From positions 553,336 through 617,335 of the forward strand of contig NW_025064897.1 in NCBI RefSeq assembly GCF_019112545.1: DNA of 64,000 nucleotides. Reading direction: 5' to 3'. The notes beneath the pieces were generated by a model. That model saw nothing but the letters and a program-made list of their open reading frames with translations, made no database searches and had not been told where the DNA came from. This stretch comes from Guyanagaster necrorhizus (lineage: Eukaryota; Basidiomycota; Agaricomycetes; Agaricales; Physalacriaceae). Made by a program: the position numbers and the translations under genes. Below, in pieces: positions 1 to 11,736 of this stretch; within the stretch, counting starts at the first letter, position 1, and each line of letters starts with the position of its first letter.

Positions 1-302
1 ATCGACTCTGCTTCACTGTCTCGTGCATTCATATGTACTACCCCTTCTGCTCGTGCCTGCTGCCAACTCGCAGCGGCATCGACATTTGAAGGTACTGTAC
101 CATCAAAGCCCAAAATACCATCAACGTAAGGGTAAACGCAAAACTCGAACTATGGAGTCCAAAATCTGATACCCCTCTGAAATAGTAAATGAATGACGTA
201 AAACCAGGAATGCGGAATGCAGCAGAAACACGGCTCAGGCCGTGTCAAACATACGATGTAAAGAAAACAGACTCCAAAAACGTATGAAAGTATATCCTGA
301 AA
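1..302. other. intergenic / 3' flank of Bud6 gene
   Basis: No supported gene is visible. This is the downstream flank of the minus-strand Bud6 gene. Only short chance ORFs are present and no tRNA-like or repeat structure was seen. Confidence 0.5.
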
Positions 303-3300
303 TTACGAACCCGAAGAAATATCCGGCAAACTCGACGGGGAAGCTTCGCCTCCCACTACTGCAGCTCCCCCAACACCGCCGCCATTAAACATGGCCTTCA
401 ACGTTAGCTCGTTCCTCTTCTGCCTCACCCGTTCTGCCTCCTCTGCCCCTCCCGTCATCCTCAGCTTCTTCCCACCAACAAAGTCTGTCAATTCAGCACG
501 CAGATCATCCGACTGGCTCTCCAGCTCCTTCGCCCGAATCTTCCGGCTCTCCTCAATAGCCTTCAGCCGCTTCTCTGGATCAACAGCCGCACCACGAATT
601 TCCATCATAACCGTGCTCAATCCGCTATGACCATCTTCCGGCGGCGGTAACTGGAATTGGCGTCCCTTCGGTATCCGCTGTGTGCCCATGCTTACCACCT
701 GCTGTAAATGCCCAAAGAGTTCAGCCAACGCCTTGTGATCCTCGAGGAGGTCATTGAGCAGCTCTTCATTGTGGTTCATGAACTGCTGCTCCTCAACGAT
801 GTTCTGGAGCTCCTCCTGCCATGTCTTCTTCCACATCGGCTTAATCGTCATAATGTGCTCCTTGAGACTCTCAAGCTCAGACGCTGCTGCATTCACGTCT
901 TTCTGAACCGTCTTCATATACTGTGGCTTGGGCGTTATATGCCGTTTGAGCACGTCCGCCTTCACGGTGTCAATCGCATCTTGCAGCCTCTCGACTTCGG
1001 TCAAGATATTCTGACTCCTAGTGTCTAGATTCTTTTTGCCAGCATCAACGAACGCCCGAGCACCGCCAACGCTCACGTTAGCTAGCTGCTTCACTGATTG
1101 TGTCTGGGTGCGCAAAGTTCCCAAGGACTCTTTCGTCTGCTTCATGAACTCAGTATACAACTGTCGCACGACTCCAAGGTCTCGTCGGAGATTTTGCACC
1201 TCGTCGAATTGCGTCTTTAAATCAGTCATAACGCGCGTTGAGTATTCCGAAAATACGGAGCTTCCTGTCATCTGTGGCTGTAGGGATTGACCAGTGATTT
1301 GGGGCATGATAGAAGGCACGGGAGTGGGAGTATGGGGAGATGAAGGGGAGGAAGCTGAGCCAACGAATCGAGACAGCCGTCTAGCAACATGTTGAAACTG
1401 CTTATCAGTGGGACGCGGGGGTGCGGGTGTACTCTCTGCGAGGGGTTGACTAGCAATACTAGGGAACTGTGCGGATTGCCGCTTGTTACTGACGACAGCG
1501 GATCGCAGCTCTTTGATATCTTGAGACAAAGTCGAAATTTGAGTATCAATATGCTGCTTGATCTGGTCAAGAGCTGCGAAGAAGAAATGAGTAAAGACAT
1601 CAAGTACCGTAATAATTCACTCACGTTCGATGTTCAAAGAAAGGAGACATTTTTCTTTCACCTCATCCATATCTTCGAGTTCATATTGCACGCCACTCGA
1701 AGGATCACGAATATATATGGCAGGAAAGTTATCGAGACCAGGATTATATGAAAATCGGTCCACGAATAATACCCTAAGCGATGAAAAAGACATGCCAGGC
1801 TCTATGGTTGCCTTTTTAACTTCCCTGCCAAGCTGCAAGAAAACAGTGAGCTTGGATGTCTCTGGTTCCTCCTCAGAAGTAAACGCCGTTGCCGGCTTCT
1901 TTGTTGAGAAGGGAGCCTCAGGCGGTTCCGGTGTCCGAGCAGGCGTCGACGGCAAAGGCGGCAGGGGAGGAGTTGTTGCATGTCGTTCTGAACCACGAGA
2001 AGGAGAACGGAGAGATACAGACGAGCTACCTCCTCCTCGAGTTGGAGGCGGAGAAGAAGTCTCTTCGTCATCTACTTCCGTAAGAACGGCCAATTCTCCT
2101 GGCGTAAGGGCAGATGAAACTGCCATGGAACGTCGGTTGGCCTGTCCTCGTACGGATCGCTCTCGTGAGGTAGAACCTGTCATTTTGGATATATTATATG
2201 TTGAATACCGTTTTGATGCCCTGCGTTCCAGAGCATCGCTTTGTTTGAGCGCGGCGAGCGAATCCGCCATAGCTGGAGCTTGCGCAGCATCTATTGGTGG
2301 AGTTTCTGAGGGTGGAGTCTCTGGCGAGCCATTCCTTTCGTCGAAGGCTTGTTCGGGGCTTGATGGTTCGACAACAAGATTAGGAGCAGGAGGAGGGGAC
2401 ATCATGGGTTTATCAACCAAAGAATAACGTTTCACACTGGACGGGACAGTGGGCTGAGCTGATACAGGAGGTGTTTCTGTGGTAGCAGATGATTCATCAT
2501 CAAGGGAAGGGTCGGGAGGAGGGGGTTCATTGGGTGGCAGAATGGAAGCAGGTCCCGGTGCTTCATGTGGATTAGGCAACTCCCCAGATATCTCTGGATC
2601 AGGGCCAAGTGGAAGCGACGTGACCTGAGGAGAAAAACCTCCCACGAATGAAGAGGTTCCATTAAGTTGTTCACGGGATGACTGACCAAGGCTCCTTCTT
2701 CCCGATGACGATCCACTTGTTCGATACTCTCCATTTTCTGCGATAGTTCGCGACAACTGGCTTCGGTGAGAGGGTTCCCGCCGTGCAGTTCGATCGGTAC
2801 GTGACGACCGACTATCGGTCCTCTCATGGCCAGACTGTTCAGACCTTCGTCGATGGTCAGAGACAATGCGCCGATATATGGACTGCTTTCCCCGCAGACC
2901 TTGCAGGAGATGGGTGATGATTTGTCTCACATTCGGGAGGTATATCTCAAGATTCTCGGGTGTAGGATCTTCAGCGAGACATTGCTCTAGAACTGTTCGC
3001 AAGTCGTCTGGTACAGATAGAAGCTCGCTGGATATGGTGAATAGACATGGCTAAGATATACAAATCAGCACTCACTTCATGTCGATATTGAACGCGGCGA
3101 AGGCTGCCACTGCAGCATTGAAGTCGTTCCCCAACTGAACGTATACATCACTGACATTGATTTCGTCCACTTGCATGAGGCTCCATTGTGTAAGCGCCTC
3201 CAACAGCATCTTGATAGACATCAGCAGCCGTGTCACCGCAGACTCTACCGCTGGCTGCAGAAAAATTAGCACGATGAAAGACTAGTCAACTGCAGCACGC

Positions 3301-3430
3301 TCACATGTGCCCGTGAACTTCCTGTTCGCTCGCTGCGTCCCGAATGGTTTGAGGAAACAGATTGGTTGTCGCGACGCGAGGAGTGGCCTTGGGCGACAGC
3401 ATTGGACGAGTTAGACCGACTCGATGACAT
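303..3430 (-). CDS. BUD6: Bud6/AIP3 actin-interacting polarity protein
   Basis: Bud6/AIP3 is an actin-nucleation and formin-activating factor acting at sites of polarised growth such as the hyphal tip and septum. I read four exons: 3430-3305, 3254-3076, 3027-1625 and 1573-303. All introns are about 48-51 nt with GTGAG-type donors, and the exons sum to 2979 nt, a 992-aa product. The N-terminal part is helical (exon 2 plus the start of exon 3). The middle (about residues 120-480) is Ser/Pro/Arg-rich and disordered. The conserved AIP3 domain starts near residue 500 at KLTVFLQLGREVKKATIEPG and continues into a long coiled coil (NLRRDLGVVRQLYTEFMKQT; WKKTWQEELQNIVEEQQFM). That domain order and the length match fungal Bud6. 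The start is chosen as the first Met before a Ser-rich segment. Family identification is confident; exact splice sites are inferred by eye. Confidence 0.88.
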
Positions 3431-3676
3431 TGTGGAAAGGAAACGTTGGGTGTAGGTGCATGAGGCACGGTAAATGAAAAGAAGCCGAAAGTGGGTCAAG
3501 CTTCTGTATCGATCGTGGGAGTCTATTTCCATTAATGGACAAAAACTAGGCCTGCAGCACCGGCCCGACCTCGTGAAGGTTACTTCTGAACTTTGCGGTG
3601 GATTCTTCGCCTTTACTCACTTAGTGAAAATTGACGCGCCATTGGGGTCGCAGCAGCGCAAATTGATTTAACGAAT
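3431..3676. other. upstream region of the Bud6 gene
   Basis: Non-coding stretch holding the Bud6 promoter side. No clear TATA box or gene could be recognised. It ends where homology to the 17 kb TFIIIC locus begins. Confidence 0.4.
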
Positions 3677-4570
3677 GTCACACAAATAAACAGTGCTAGT
3701 CGCGTGAGACCCGCTAGCTTTCATTGGCGTGCCAGACGAGACGAAGGGGCGAGAGAATCTGCAGCTCTTGGTCGCCTTCATCCGGTCCGAGTCTCCAGAG
3801 AGTATCGGGAAGTGATGTCCAAACTAGGACTCAGCACCCCATGACATTATACCGACATGTCGCTGTGCCCAGGCTACAAGCACGTCAACGCGTTCGGACC
3901 AGACGACGAATATGATGACGAAGAAGAGGTATCCTATGTCACCCTCGATCTCGGTCCCTACTTCTCAGCTAAGAGGCAGAGGCGGACGAAGACAGCGTGA
4001 GACACTCACTGGATCGAATGACGGGAAAGCAGGCCCCACCTCCGCGAAAGAAGCGAGCGAAGAAAAAGGCGGAAGATATCGCTGAAGGGGAAGGTGGACC
4101 AGAGCAGACAAGGAAGAGCGAAAGAAAGGGAAAAGGAAAGAAGGAGCAGGTCGATTCCTATAGGGCTACTGCTACAACGGGCTATTTATCCGTATCGGTT
4201 TCTTCACCTATTCATATTTCGTTGCAGCGGGACACTCTGAGTGTTTCCGCACAAGTGACCGGATCGGTACACTGGCTAACAGAGACACGTTACTATGGAT
4301 GCATAATTTCGAATTCTATAGAGCTAGAATACTTCAACGCCAACCCCCACTGGCTGACTGAACAAACGCCAAACCGCTGACATTTAGCAGCAAGTCCACT
4401 AATCCTCTGCCATTCTTTCTTTTCTTTGGTGCAGATGCGATAGCGATTCCGAGACTAGTGCGGACCAGGAATGCAATGCTCTGCACGCCGTAACCTTCAT
4501 CTGGTAACAAGGCCCACCTCATGTTTCTGCTGAATGAGACATCGCCTTTTTATCCGCAGCATTCTTCTTG
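3677..4570 (+). repeat. degraded duplicate of the TFIIIC Sub6 locus (copy 1)
   Basis: This stretch aligns by eye with about 17070-18505. Shared landmarks include the segment CATTGGCGTGCCAGACG, the ATG region at 3857 versus 17405, the basic C-terminal coding block, the 3' flank (GCTGACTGAACAAACGCC) and the segment just before the second locus' F-box start (GCCTTTTTAYCCGCAGC). Substitutions and indels are scattered through it, so the duplication is not recent. Copy 1 has a large internal deletion and is the non-functional member. Boundaries are approximate. Confidence 0.85.
3857..4160 (+). pseudogene. TFIIIC Sub6-like pseudogene (internally deleted)
   Basis: The N-terminus matches the intact gene at 17405 almost perfectly (MSLCPGYKHV, then an acidic DDEYDDEEEVSYVTLDLG run). 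It then jumps from the start of the triple-barrel domain to the Lys-rich tail coding region. About 280 nt equivalent to roughly 17530-17812 is missing, including the rest of the barrel, the intron and the start of exon 2. A second small loss removes the codons following LDLG. The junction is out of frame and reads into a stop just before 4000. The tail sequence (APPPRKKRAKKKAEDI) persists in another frame. A working product is very unlikely. Confidence 0.82.
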
Positions 4571-5084
4571 ACATAGGTCCTCTGATGATATGATATCATT
4601 TTCCTCTTTAGCATAAGTCTCAGTTAAGTAAGACTATGGCGCTGGGCATCTATTGTGAGCTAGAATAACTGGCTGTAACATCCAGTCCATATCTGGTCCT
4701 CAGGGTGCCAAATTTTTACGAAGAATATGCGCATTCTGTCATTTATCTTCTCCATCATCTTTTTTAATTCCCTTCGCTGTCTACAGACTTCTTCTTGCGA
4801 GTCTAGATGCATTCTTTCATGAAACTGAAACACCAACAAGCGGCTGAACCAAATGCTGGAATTTATCATGATGTGATATTGTCGCACACTGAATGTCCGT
4901 CCTTCCGCTGCGCAGGGTATGTGAATCCGTTCGGGATCAACCGCTTACAAGAACTAACATGGTAGGGAAGTCGTAAAACCAGTCGCCCAAAAATAGTCAA
5001 CAAGAACCAGCCGCTATAACACACACTAACTGTGCGTCTCATTGCGCTAGAAAGGCTTCGTTTCATTCATATCTTCGGGATAAC
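4571..5084. other. unassigned stretch between TFIIIC pseudogene and F-box gene
   Basis: Only short ORFs are present. This stretch lies where the homology to the 17-19 kb locus breaks and the F-box gene appears on the opposite strand, so a rearrangement breakpoint probably falls here. No mobile-element ends were recognised. Confidence 0.4.
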
Positions 5085-5984
5085 TTAGAACCGACGTATA
5101 GTCTCGATAAAGATGAGTTCAGCTGTTCGTATTTCCGGCGATAGAACGGGGCCGTAAGCCATCTTAATCCTAGACCAATGGATGTTAGACGAATCAAAGG
5201 AAGGAGGCTCCACCCACGCACCAGGGTGGGGCCGTTTAGATGCCATCCATAACCTCCAATTGATAAACTCCAGATCCCCAGGCAGCTCCGATTTGTACCA
5301 AGTTTGATGAAACCATAGTGCGTCAGAAACTATTTTCTGAGTGTGCGGCAATAGGGGTGAAAAAGAGTATGCAGTGATATCGACTTCATTCAATGCGTGA
5401 GTAAAAGCCTCAGACTGATTGTCATAGTATAAACTCGACGAAAGGTCTGGGTTCGTAATGGAGATATCCACGTCCATTCGTGCGCGACATGCAGCGTGAT
5501 GAGATTCTGATAGGTACCGACGACAGATAACATGGATGGGAAGACCATGGAGTACCCGTAAATGTGGTCTCTGTCCACTGCCGCTCCAAATGAACTCGCA
5601 AGAGATATATCTGATGTCCCGGAAAAGAGCCTTGAAGCCAACGTAATTAGGTAACTGCATGAGAATCTTGCTCACTTCCTTTGCATATCTATCTTGGGCG
5701 TTTTTCCGTAGGTCGACGAAGCAAGTGATGGAGAGTGTGAGTCGGGGGATAAAGTCATGGTAGATGATGGATTTTTGGAACTGGGCTATGTCGCATAGGT
5801 AGTATATGTATGCGACATTGGTGATGTATATATCCCGAGAAGCGATAGGGGCATAGACAGCTTTCCACATTTGGTTAACCCGGGAGCAAGAGGTCATGAA
5901 AGACATCCGGACCGAGGACGGCATTTCGGAGTGCCAGGCGTCATAGATAATGGTTTCCACAAGCTCTGAAGGAAGGGTAGTCAT
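5085..5984 (-). CDS. F-box-like protein
   Basis: This is a single-exon ORF of 299 aa. The N-terminus fits an F-box (TLPSELVETIIYDAWHSE, then SFMTSCSRVNQMWKAVYAPI), the Skp1-binding module of SCF ubiquitin ligases. The remainder is the divergent, unrecognised substrate-side region seen in the expanded agaricomycete F-box families. A broken paralogue lies at 18530-19250 on the other strand. The two loci also share a TFIIIC-gene copy, so this gene belongs to a duplicated segment in which the F-box gene has become inverted relative to its neighbour. The start is the only Met before the F-box. Substrate is unknown. Confidence 0.7.
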   Translation of the reverse strand: MTTLPSELVETIIYDAWHSEMPSSVRMSFMTSCSRVNQMWKAVYAPIASRDIYITNVAYIYYLCDIAQFQKSIIYHDFIPRLTLSITCFVDLRKNAQDRYAKEVSKILMQLPNYVGFKALFRDIRYISCEFIWSGSGQRPHLRVLHGLPIHVICRRYLSESHHAACRARMDVDISITNPDLSSSLYYDNQSEAFTHALNEVDITAYSFSPLLPHTQKIVSDALWFHQTWYKSELPGDLEFINWRLWMASKRPHPGAWVEPPSFDSSNIHWSRIKMAYGPVLSPEIRTAELIFIETIRRF

Positions 5985-7154
5985 GGTGCAGAAAGGAGAA
6001 CAAATGGTCTCAGACTGGGAGTATGAAACAGTCTAGGTCTCATTCAACATAGACAAAAGTCACCCGGCCGATTCAGATTATACCGTACGGGGTTGTTTCT
6101 GTTTTGCCCCCTGTAACGCGTAATGAAGGCCTTGTTTTCCAGTTTTTTTCGCGTTACGGTATAAAAATTCCTAAAAATAAATAGATATCCTTTGAATCTG
6201 AGCAGGGAACACACTGGGGATACATGCTAAACCATTTTTCAGTCAATAAAACATAACATATCAGCGAAACCGTGGAAAATGTGTGCCTACCACAGCTTCA
6301 ATGGTGCCTCTGTTGATGCCTGTTCAAGCAACGTAACGCATAGCTGTCGTGCGGTTTGCAACTTTATTTGCCACCCGTAACGCTCATATTTGTGCTGTTC
6401 CTGTCACTCAGGTACAGTAGACTAGAAGTTAGCGTCAACAATGACCAAAGTTCCATTGTTATCAACATACCGGTATTCACAGAATACTTCTCGAACAATG
6501 GAAATAGGTATTGAAGCAGTCTAACCTTCAGGGACAGTATATGCTCGCAATACAGGACGAACACGAGGACTCGTCGAAGGTCCAGAGGCAAGGGAACAAT
6601 TTGCTGACTTGGCGCTGATCGATTAATTTTTTAAGTTGAAGAAAGGACAACGGAGAATGAGGGCGAGTACGATGGCGTCGTCCTGCCTATAGTACAAAGT
6701 GATCAGCGACGAACATCATTTGCGCATACACAGTCCGTCCTATGATACAGAGTGAATCTGAGATTTCGCCCTCTCGATTTTTTCAGAGTCCAGGCCTAAG
6801 CGTCTTTACTGCGCCTCCGGTTACCGGTTCCCAGCGTTGCTGGCCGTGCGTAAAATTACCAGTGTCCTGAGATTGGATTAAAGGATAACAACCGCCAATA
6901 CCCTTGACATACGGACCCTCAGTTTTTGTGACAGATCGTGGAGAGCTCATCGATATACTGACGGAGAAGCATTGTTAGTAGTTTAAACTTGTCTGTGGGG
7001 TGCATACCTCGTGTAATGTCTCCTGGCAGTCCTAGCCTTCTGGAGGCGGGAGCATACTTTCTCGACGATTATTATGAGTCCAGGCTCGGAAAATGCCCTT
7101 CAGGCGTTGCGACCGATCTTGAATGGCCTTTTGCAAAAAAAAAAAACAATTGAA
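5985..7154. other. intergenic, no supported gene
   Basis: AT-richer sequence with short ORFs only (for example a 75-aa minus-strand ORF at 6364-6591). I see no family signal, RNA gene or terminal repeats. It includes the F-box gene promoter side near 6000. Confidence 0.4.
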
Positions 7155-8180
7155 TTAGTTGCGACACCCGATGAGGTGGCTAAGCGCTTTTTGTTGTGAA
7201 GAGCCAGTCATGAAATAAGCGGTGAGAATTGATGCTACGTCGGCAGCCGTGGTTGAAGTAAATGGGCACGTCGATCCCAAGTCGTAGGAGTCAAATCCGG
7301 CAGTTTCCGCAGGCCATTGATGCGAAGTAGGAGGGCTGGCAATTTCTATACGAACATTGCGGACGTCCAATGTGGGAGGAGTTCAGGACCCACCCTCACA
7401 GCGAAGTTCTGGGCCTGGTTAGCAGCTGACAAGGTCACCTAGAAGGAACCGGGCCGTTTTCAACTTGAATCCTATCGTCTCGTAAGCGGAAACAGCACCA
7501 TGTTCCTGTACTTAATCCTCCAGGAATCAGAACATTCTTCGTGCCGTGGAAGATGATAGGTCTAGCTGACACCCGTTTTCCAATTAGTATCCTCGCCGTC
7601 GAGCCTGAGTATAAACGGGCGTTCGGCGTATGACACTCGAGCTCAAACGGGCAGATACACATCATAATCAGGAAATCAGTTCTATGATAAGCGCCACTTG
7701 TTCAGGATATAAGACATGCCGGGGCTGCTGTAAAGTGCTGATGATGTGAAGATGCTCTGGAAGAGGTACGAACACTGCACTGGGATCGGCGTTTTCCAAA
7801 GGAATTCCTCCTATACCACGCTGTGGGAGCCAACAAGAAGACGAAAGGCTACTAGTACCGTAAGATGGTCCAAACGAAGCAAAGTCCCTTGATTCCGCAC
7901 AGTACCAAAGGACGAAACCCGATCCGAATCTTCGGATCCCAGCGGCTATGAACGCACAAATGTTCAGTCCCCAGCAACCATCCGATCCCAGCAGGGTTGA
8001 ACACAGGGTCTCATTACTTGTTTCGATGGTCGATGAGAACACTGGATGGATCCAAAACGGAGTCCGGTGGGCATGATAAGGATCATCTTGGGTGTGCAGA
8101 GACCTTGAACCGGAACGGATATCCGAAATGGATGTTCTTCACCAAGGTACGCGAGACATCATTCATAATGATAGCTTACG
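7155..8180 (-). other. possible unrecognised multi-exon gene or gene remnant
   Basis: Three successive minus-strand ORFs (8042-7668, 7665-7435, 7370-7155) have protein-like composition. Examples are PSYGTSSLSSSCWLPQRGIG, RPIIFHGTKNVLIPGGLSTG and YDLGSTCPFTSTTAADVASI. Short intron-like gaps lie between them, for example CTTCTAG/GTGACC near 7440. A short Met-started segment at 8168-8085 could be a first exon. I do not recognise the family and cannot connect the exons confidently. It may be a decayed gene. Confidence 0.25.
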
Positions 8181-8598
8181 TGTAAGTAACGGGCCGGCAA
8201 AATAAATGAGCAAGTCTGAATGCAGTGTATAACTTTATTGTATACGGACTAGTACATTGTCTGTGTGTATGTGCGAGTGGATGATCAACAGCCCCGTTAA
8301 TGGAATAAGTGTGAGAGGCGAGAAGCATGTGCATGTTGTACAAAGAAAAGATGGGAATGATGAATGGTAAAAATACAATGCAAGGACGAAGAACGGGTGG
8401 CAATGAAGCGAAGAGAAGAAAGTATAAGGCGCTGGAAAAGTATTATGCATAAAATAAAAGGACAATGTTCATTACGATAGAGTAGGTCTGAGGGTGGACG
8501 GCGGCCATGAAAGCGAATACAAAAGCGAAAGCAGAGTCCGTAAATACGAAGCACGAAAGGCGCCAAAACCGAAAGATGATATGGGAAGGGAGAGAGGC

Positions 8599-9619
8599 TC
8601 ATGCCATAGCGATTTCGATGTAGCTCCGCCATCCCCAGCTGCTACCACTGTTGAAAGACGCTCTGTCCTTCTCACGCGTACTGTCCTCGCGCTCGTTCCG
8701 AAGATCAATGAAACTCTTGAGATGCAGCCAGTCAGATCTGCTTCTCTGCGAGCCCTGCGAACGCTCTGAGACGGAAGGCAACATATCAATGGAGCTTTCA
8801 TCAGAATCCGAAGACTCGTCGTCGTCATCGTCAGAAAGCTCATCATCTCCCTCGTCGTCAGAGAGACTGATAAAGTTCTGCGACATCAAGAGCGACTGCG
8901 TACGTTTTCGGTGTCCTTCAAGGGCGGCTAGGGCAGAGGTGCGGCGGAGGGTGCGGTAGCGGGTAGACACGGTAGAAGTGGAGATACTGCGAGCAATGCG
9001 AGGGGAGAGTAGTGGCGTCTTGACCGCGAGGGACTTTCGGGATCGGGACGAGGCAGGCGAAGGCAGTTTAGGCCTGGTTATCCGGAGAGGCTTGGTGAAA
9101 GAGTCTGGGAGAGTGAAAGAGGAAGAAGCAACGGGGGAATGAGTCGGCACTACCGGCAGCTCGGGGAGTGTAATGGATGGTGCAGGTTTGGGAGACGGCA
9201 TAGAGCGTAGCCGCGGAGATGCTGAACGAGAGGTAAACGTCGGGGAGTCAGGAAGAGGACTACGGACAGAGCCTGATTAGCCAACGAACAAAAAGAGAAA
9301 AAAACAAAAAAACATACGGATGCTGCACCACTACCTCCGACCAGTGATTGTTCGACCCACGCTTTGAACGTGTCTCCGCCAGGTCAAGAGTTAGGAATGA
9401 GCGGAACTCATTGATATTACGCCTAGACTGGAGAGAAAAATAGTAGGCTGAAGAGCGGTCGGACGACGACGTGGGGAGGCTGCCTCTGCGGGGCCTGAGC
9501 TCATTAAAGTCGATAGGTGAGGCTGGTGAGACTGGCGAGGATAACAGGCCAGAGGTGAAGAAGGGCGAGTACGGCGAGCCTGTACGGAACATCGTCGTCG
9601 ATGAATGAGAAGGTACCAA
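8599..9619 (-). CDS. hypothetical Ser/Asp-rich protein
   Basis: Two exons, 9619-9318 and 9259-8599, sum to 963 nt (320 aa) with a 58-nt intron. The acceptor at CCGTAG (9260) is the one that keeps the frame. The protein is low complexity: an N-terminal Ser/Pro segment, a basic Ser/Arg middle, an acidic Asp/Ser stretch (LSDDEGDDELSDDDDDESSD) at about residues 225-250, and a short basic/polar C-terminus. No catalytic motif, signal peptide or membrane segment is visible. The composition suggests an intrinsically disordered, probably nuclear and phosphorylated protein, but no family is recognised. Confidence 0.65.
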
Positions 9620-11736
9620 ATCCTTTAAGAGGGCGTGTTATATAGTCTGCCTCATGGGCAGGGGCCGATAAAGTTTCCGCATCGTTTTTTTCAGAATCTG
9701 AAAATTTCGAATTCCCAGGAAGGCAAACAAGATCGGGCGTGGCCGATCCCATCTTGGTTGCTTTATTGTCACATCACGGTGACACTGCTTCGCGGATCCT
9801 GTCCGTCGTTGACATCGACAACTTGGAAACATACCCTCGAGTTCCACACACCGTCGGCGCAGATGATGTTCTTGCCCAGTTTTCACCTCAGTTAGGGCTG
9901 CCGAGCGAATATTTGTTGAACATTGAACATTACTGAAAGCATCTTCGGGCGCCACAGGCACCGCAATCTCCACTCGTCTTCCAGCGCCTATCATGCTATC
10001 CCTCCATCCGTACAAAAATACGATAACAATAACTGGTATGATCCTTTTCTGAGACTGTATTCACCCTTCTAGCCGCTTCGATATCGATATATTAACATCA
10101 GCGTCTGTCGAAGCCGTCCTCGATACCCGAGTCAGTCGCTGCGAGCACCGCTCCCGCCTTCTAATTCGTTTGTCATCAAGAGCGTAGTACTCGGCTTCCA
10201 TGGCAACGACTACAGCTGTAATTGGAACATGGCACTATGTCCACCGATCCGAGTCTCCGACATGTGGATCCACCACGTCCGTCCATCCTCGGTCTGTTTC
10301 AGCTTTCAAACTTTTTTACTGCTGTTACTACTACTGGCGCTGAGGTGTCCGCAATCCCACGGCTTCGCGTGCATATGGTGATTTTCACAGTACGTGATGA
10401 TGATCCAAGAGCCTTTATCTCCCGTCGCCGCCTTCGTCCTGCCTCGTTCCTTTTTACATACCCCATCATCTCGCTGTCTATAGATACCCTTCGCCATCCA
10501 CATGATCCTGCTCTTCTCAGCCTTTGTCTATTGATCATTTTGCTTCTGCAGTCTAGAATACTGATTCGCATAATGAACGCTTACTCTGCCGATGTCCTTC
10601 GCGAGACGAGAATGACTCCTTCGTTCTCGGAGTTCCCACAGTCTGCATCACTCTTCTCACCTTTCTTCTGAATCCGTTTGCCGTGCACATCATACGTTCG
10701 ACGAACAATGGAAGGGTCGTCCTATGATCACAGTGGGTCCCCATTGTCCTCAATCTGCGGATCAAGTTCCCCTCTGCGTCGATAACCGTTGAAATAATTC
10801 ACGTCGCAGAGAAAAAGGAAAATGTCAACCAACCGTCCAACTGACTCACCTTGAAGGCAATTAATCGGCGTCCACCACCTATTGTCCGACGTCATCGTAA
10901 TGCCATTTGCGATCCTCAGAAAAGAACTGAAGAATTCCCGAGTGCCTGACGATGTATGTATGCCAAGGTCAAGGCCGGGGAGCGTTGCGTGGCCCGACCA
11001 ATGCCGATGACTAAGAGCGGGCGGTAACGCACCCTTTTGCACCGGCGAAGCTTTGGAGCGGGATAAGGCACCGAAGGTCATTGGAGCGCTCGTGCAGGGT
11101 CGGTAAAACGATTCATTGTCGGGAGTGTGGGGTTCGCGATTTGTATTTTACTTGGCTGTCTGATTAGGAACATGACTCGAATTTGTCACCTTGCATGCAG
11201 GCTTATTATTATGATCCCAACTGTTGCGCGCTGAGGAGTAATTCTAATCAGCCCTAGCAAGTTGCTATGCCATTGTCTACTCGTTGGAGCCGCACTGTCA
11301 ATTGTTCAAGGCTTATTGTAGCTTATTGTAAGCAATGTCTGCTCGTGACTGTATATAAGTACGTATAGTTGGATGGGTAACACGTCTCCACATCAGTTCT
11401 TTCCTTGAAGTACGGGATCTACTAGTTCGTTGTAAGGGTTTCAAAGACAAACAAGTCATAATCCCCGTCGCCATACATACTTACATAGTCGACTTGGAGG
11501 CGCGATTCGCCAAGCGCCTCTACCATCGGCGGTTATGTCAGATAAATGTGCTAAATTTTTATCGAAGCCTAGCGAAACGTCGGCCGAGAAAACATGAACT
11601 GTCCTCGCTTATCCTCGTTGTTATGTCGAGGCGTGGACCACGGCGATCGTCAGTTCCCCACTTCCCCAAGCGACTCCTAAAAAAATGATACCACGGAAGA
11701 CCTCTTCGGCTCTAGCTCTTAGACAGCTCGAACAGC
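9620..11736. other. mostly non-coding, no confident gene
   Basis: Contains unrelated small ORFs (65 aa at 9739 +, 149 aa at 10222 +, 117 aa at 11081-10728 -). None has family similarity I can recognise or a coherent set of splice signals. TATA-like motifs occur (for example near 11350), but no gene start could be attached to them. A decayed gene cannot be excluded. Confidence 0.35.

Noticed and set aside
8235..8632. Overlapping minus-strand ORFs with Phe/Leu/His-rich sequence
   Set aside because: Frame overlap, no family signal and biased composition typical of AT-rich 3' flank.
10222..10671. 149-aa plus-strand ORF
   Set aside because: No domain, no splice support and overlaps equally long antisense ORFs.
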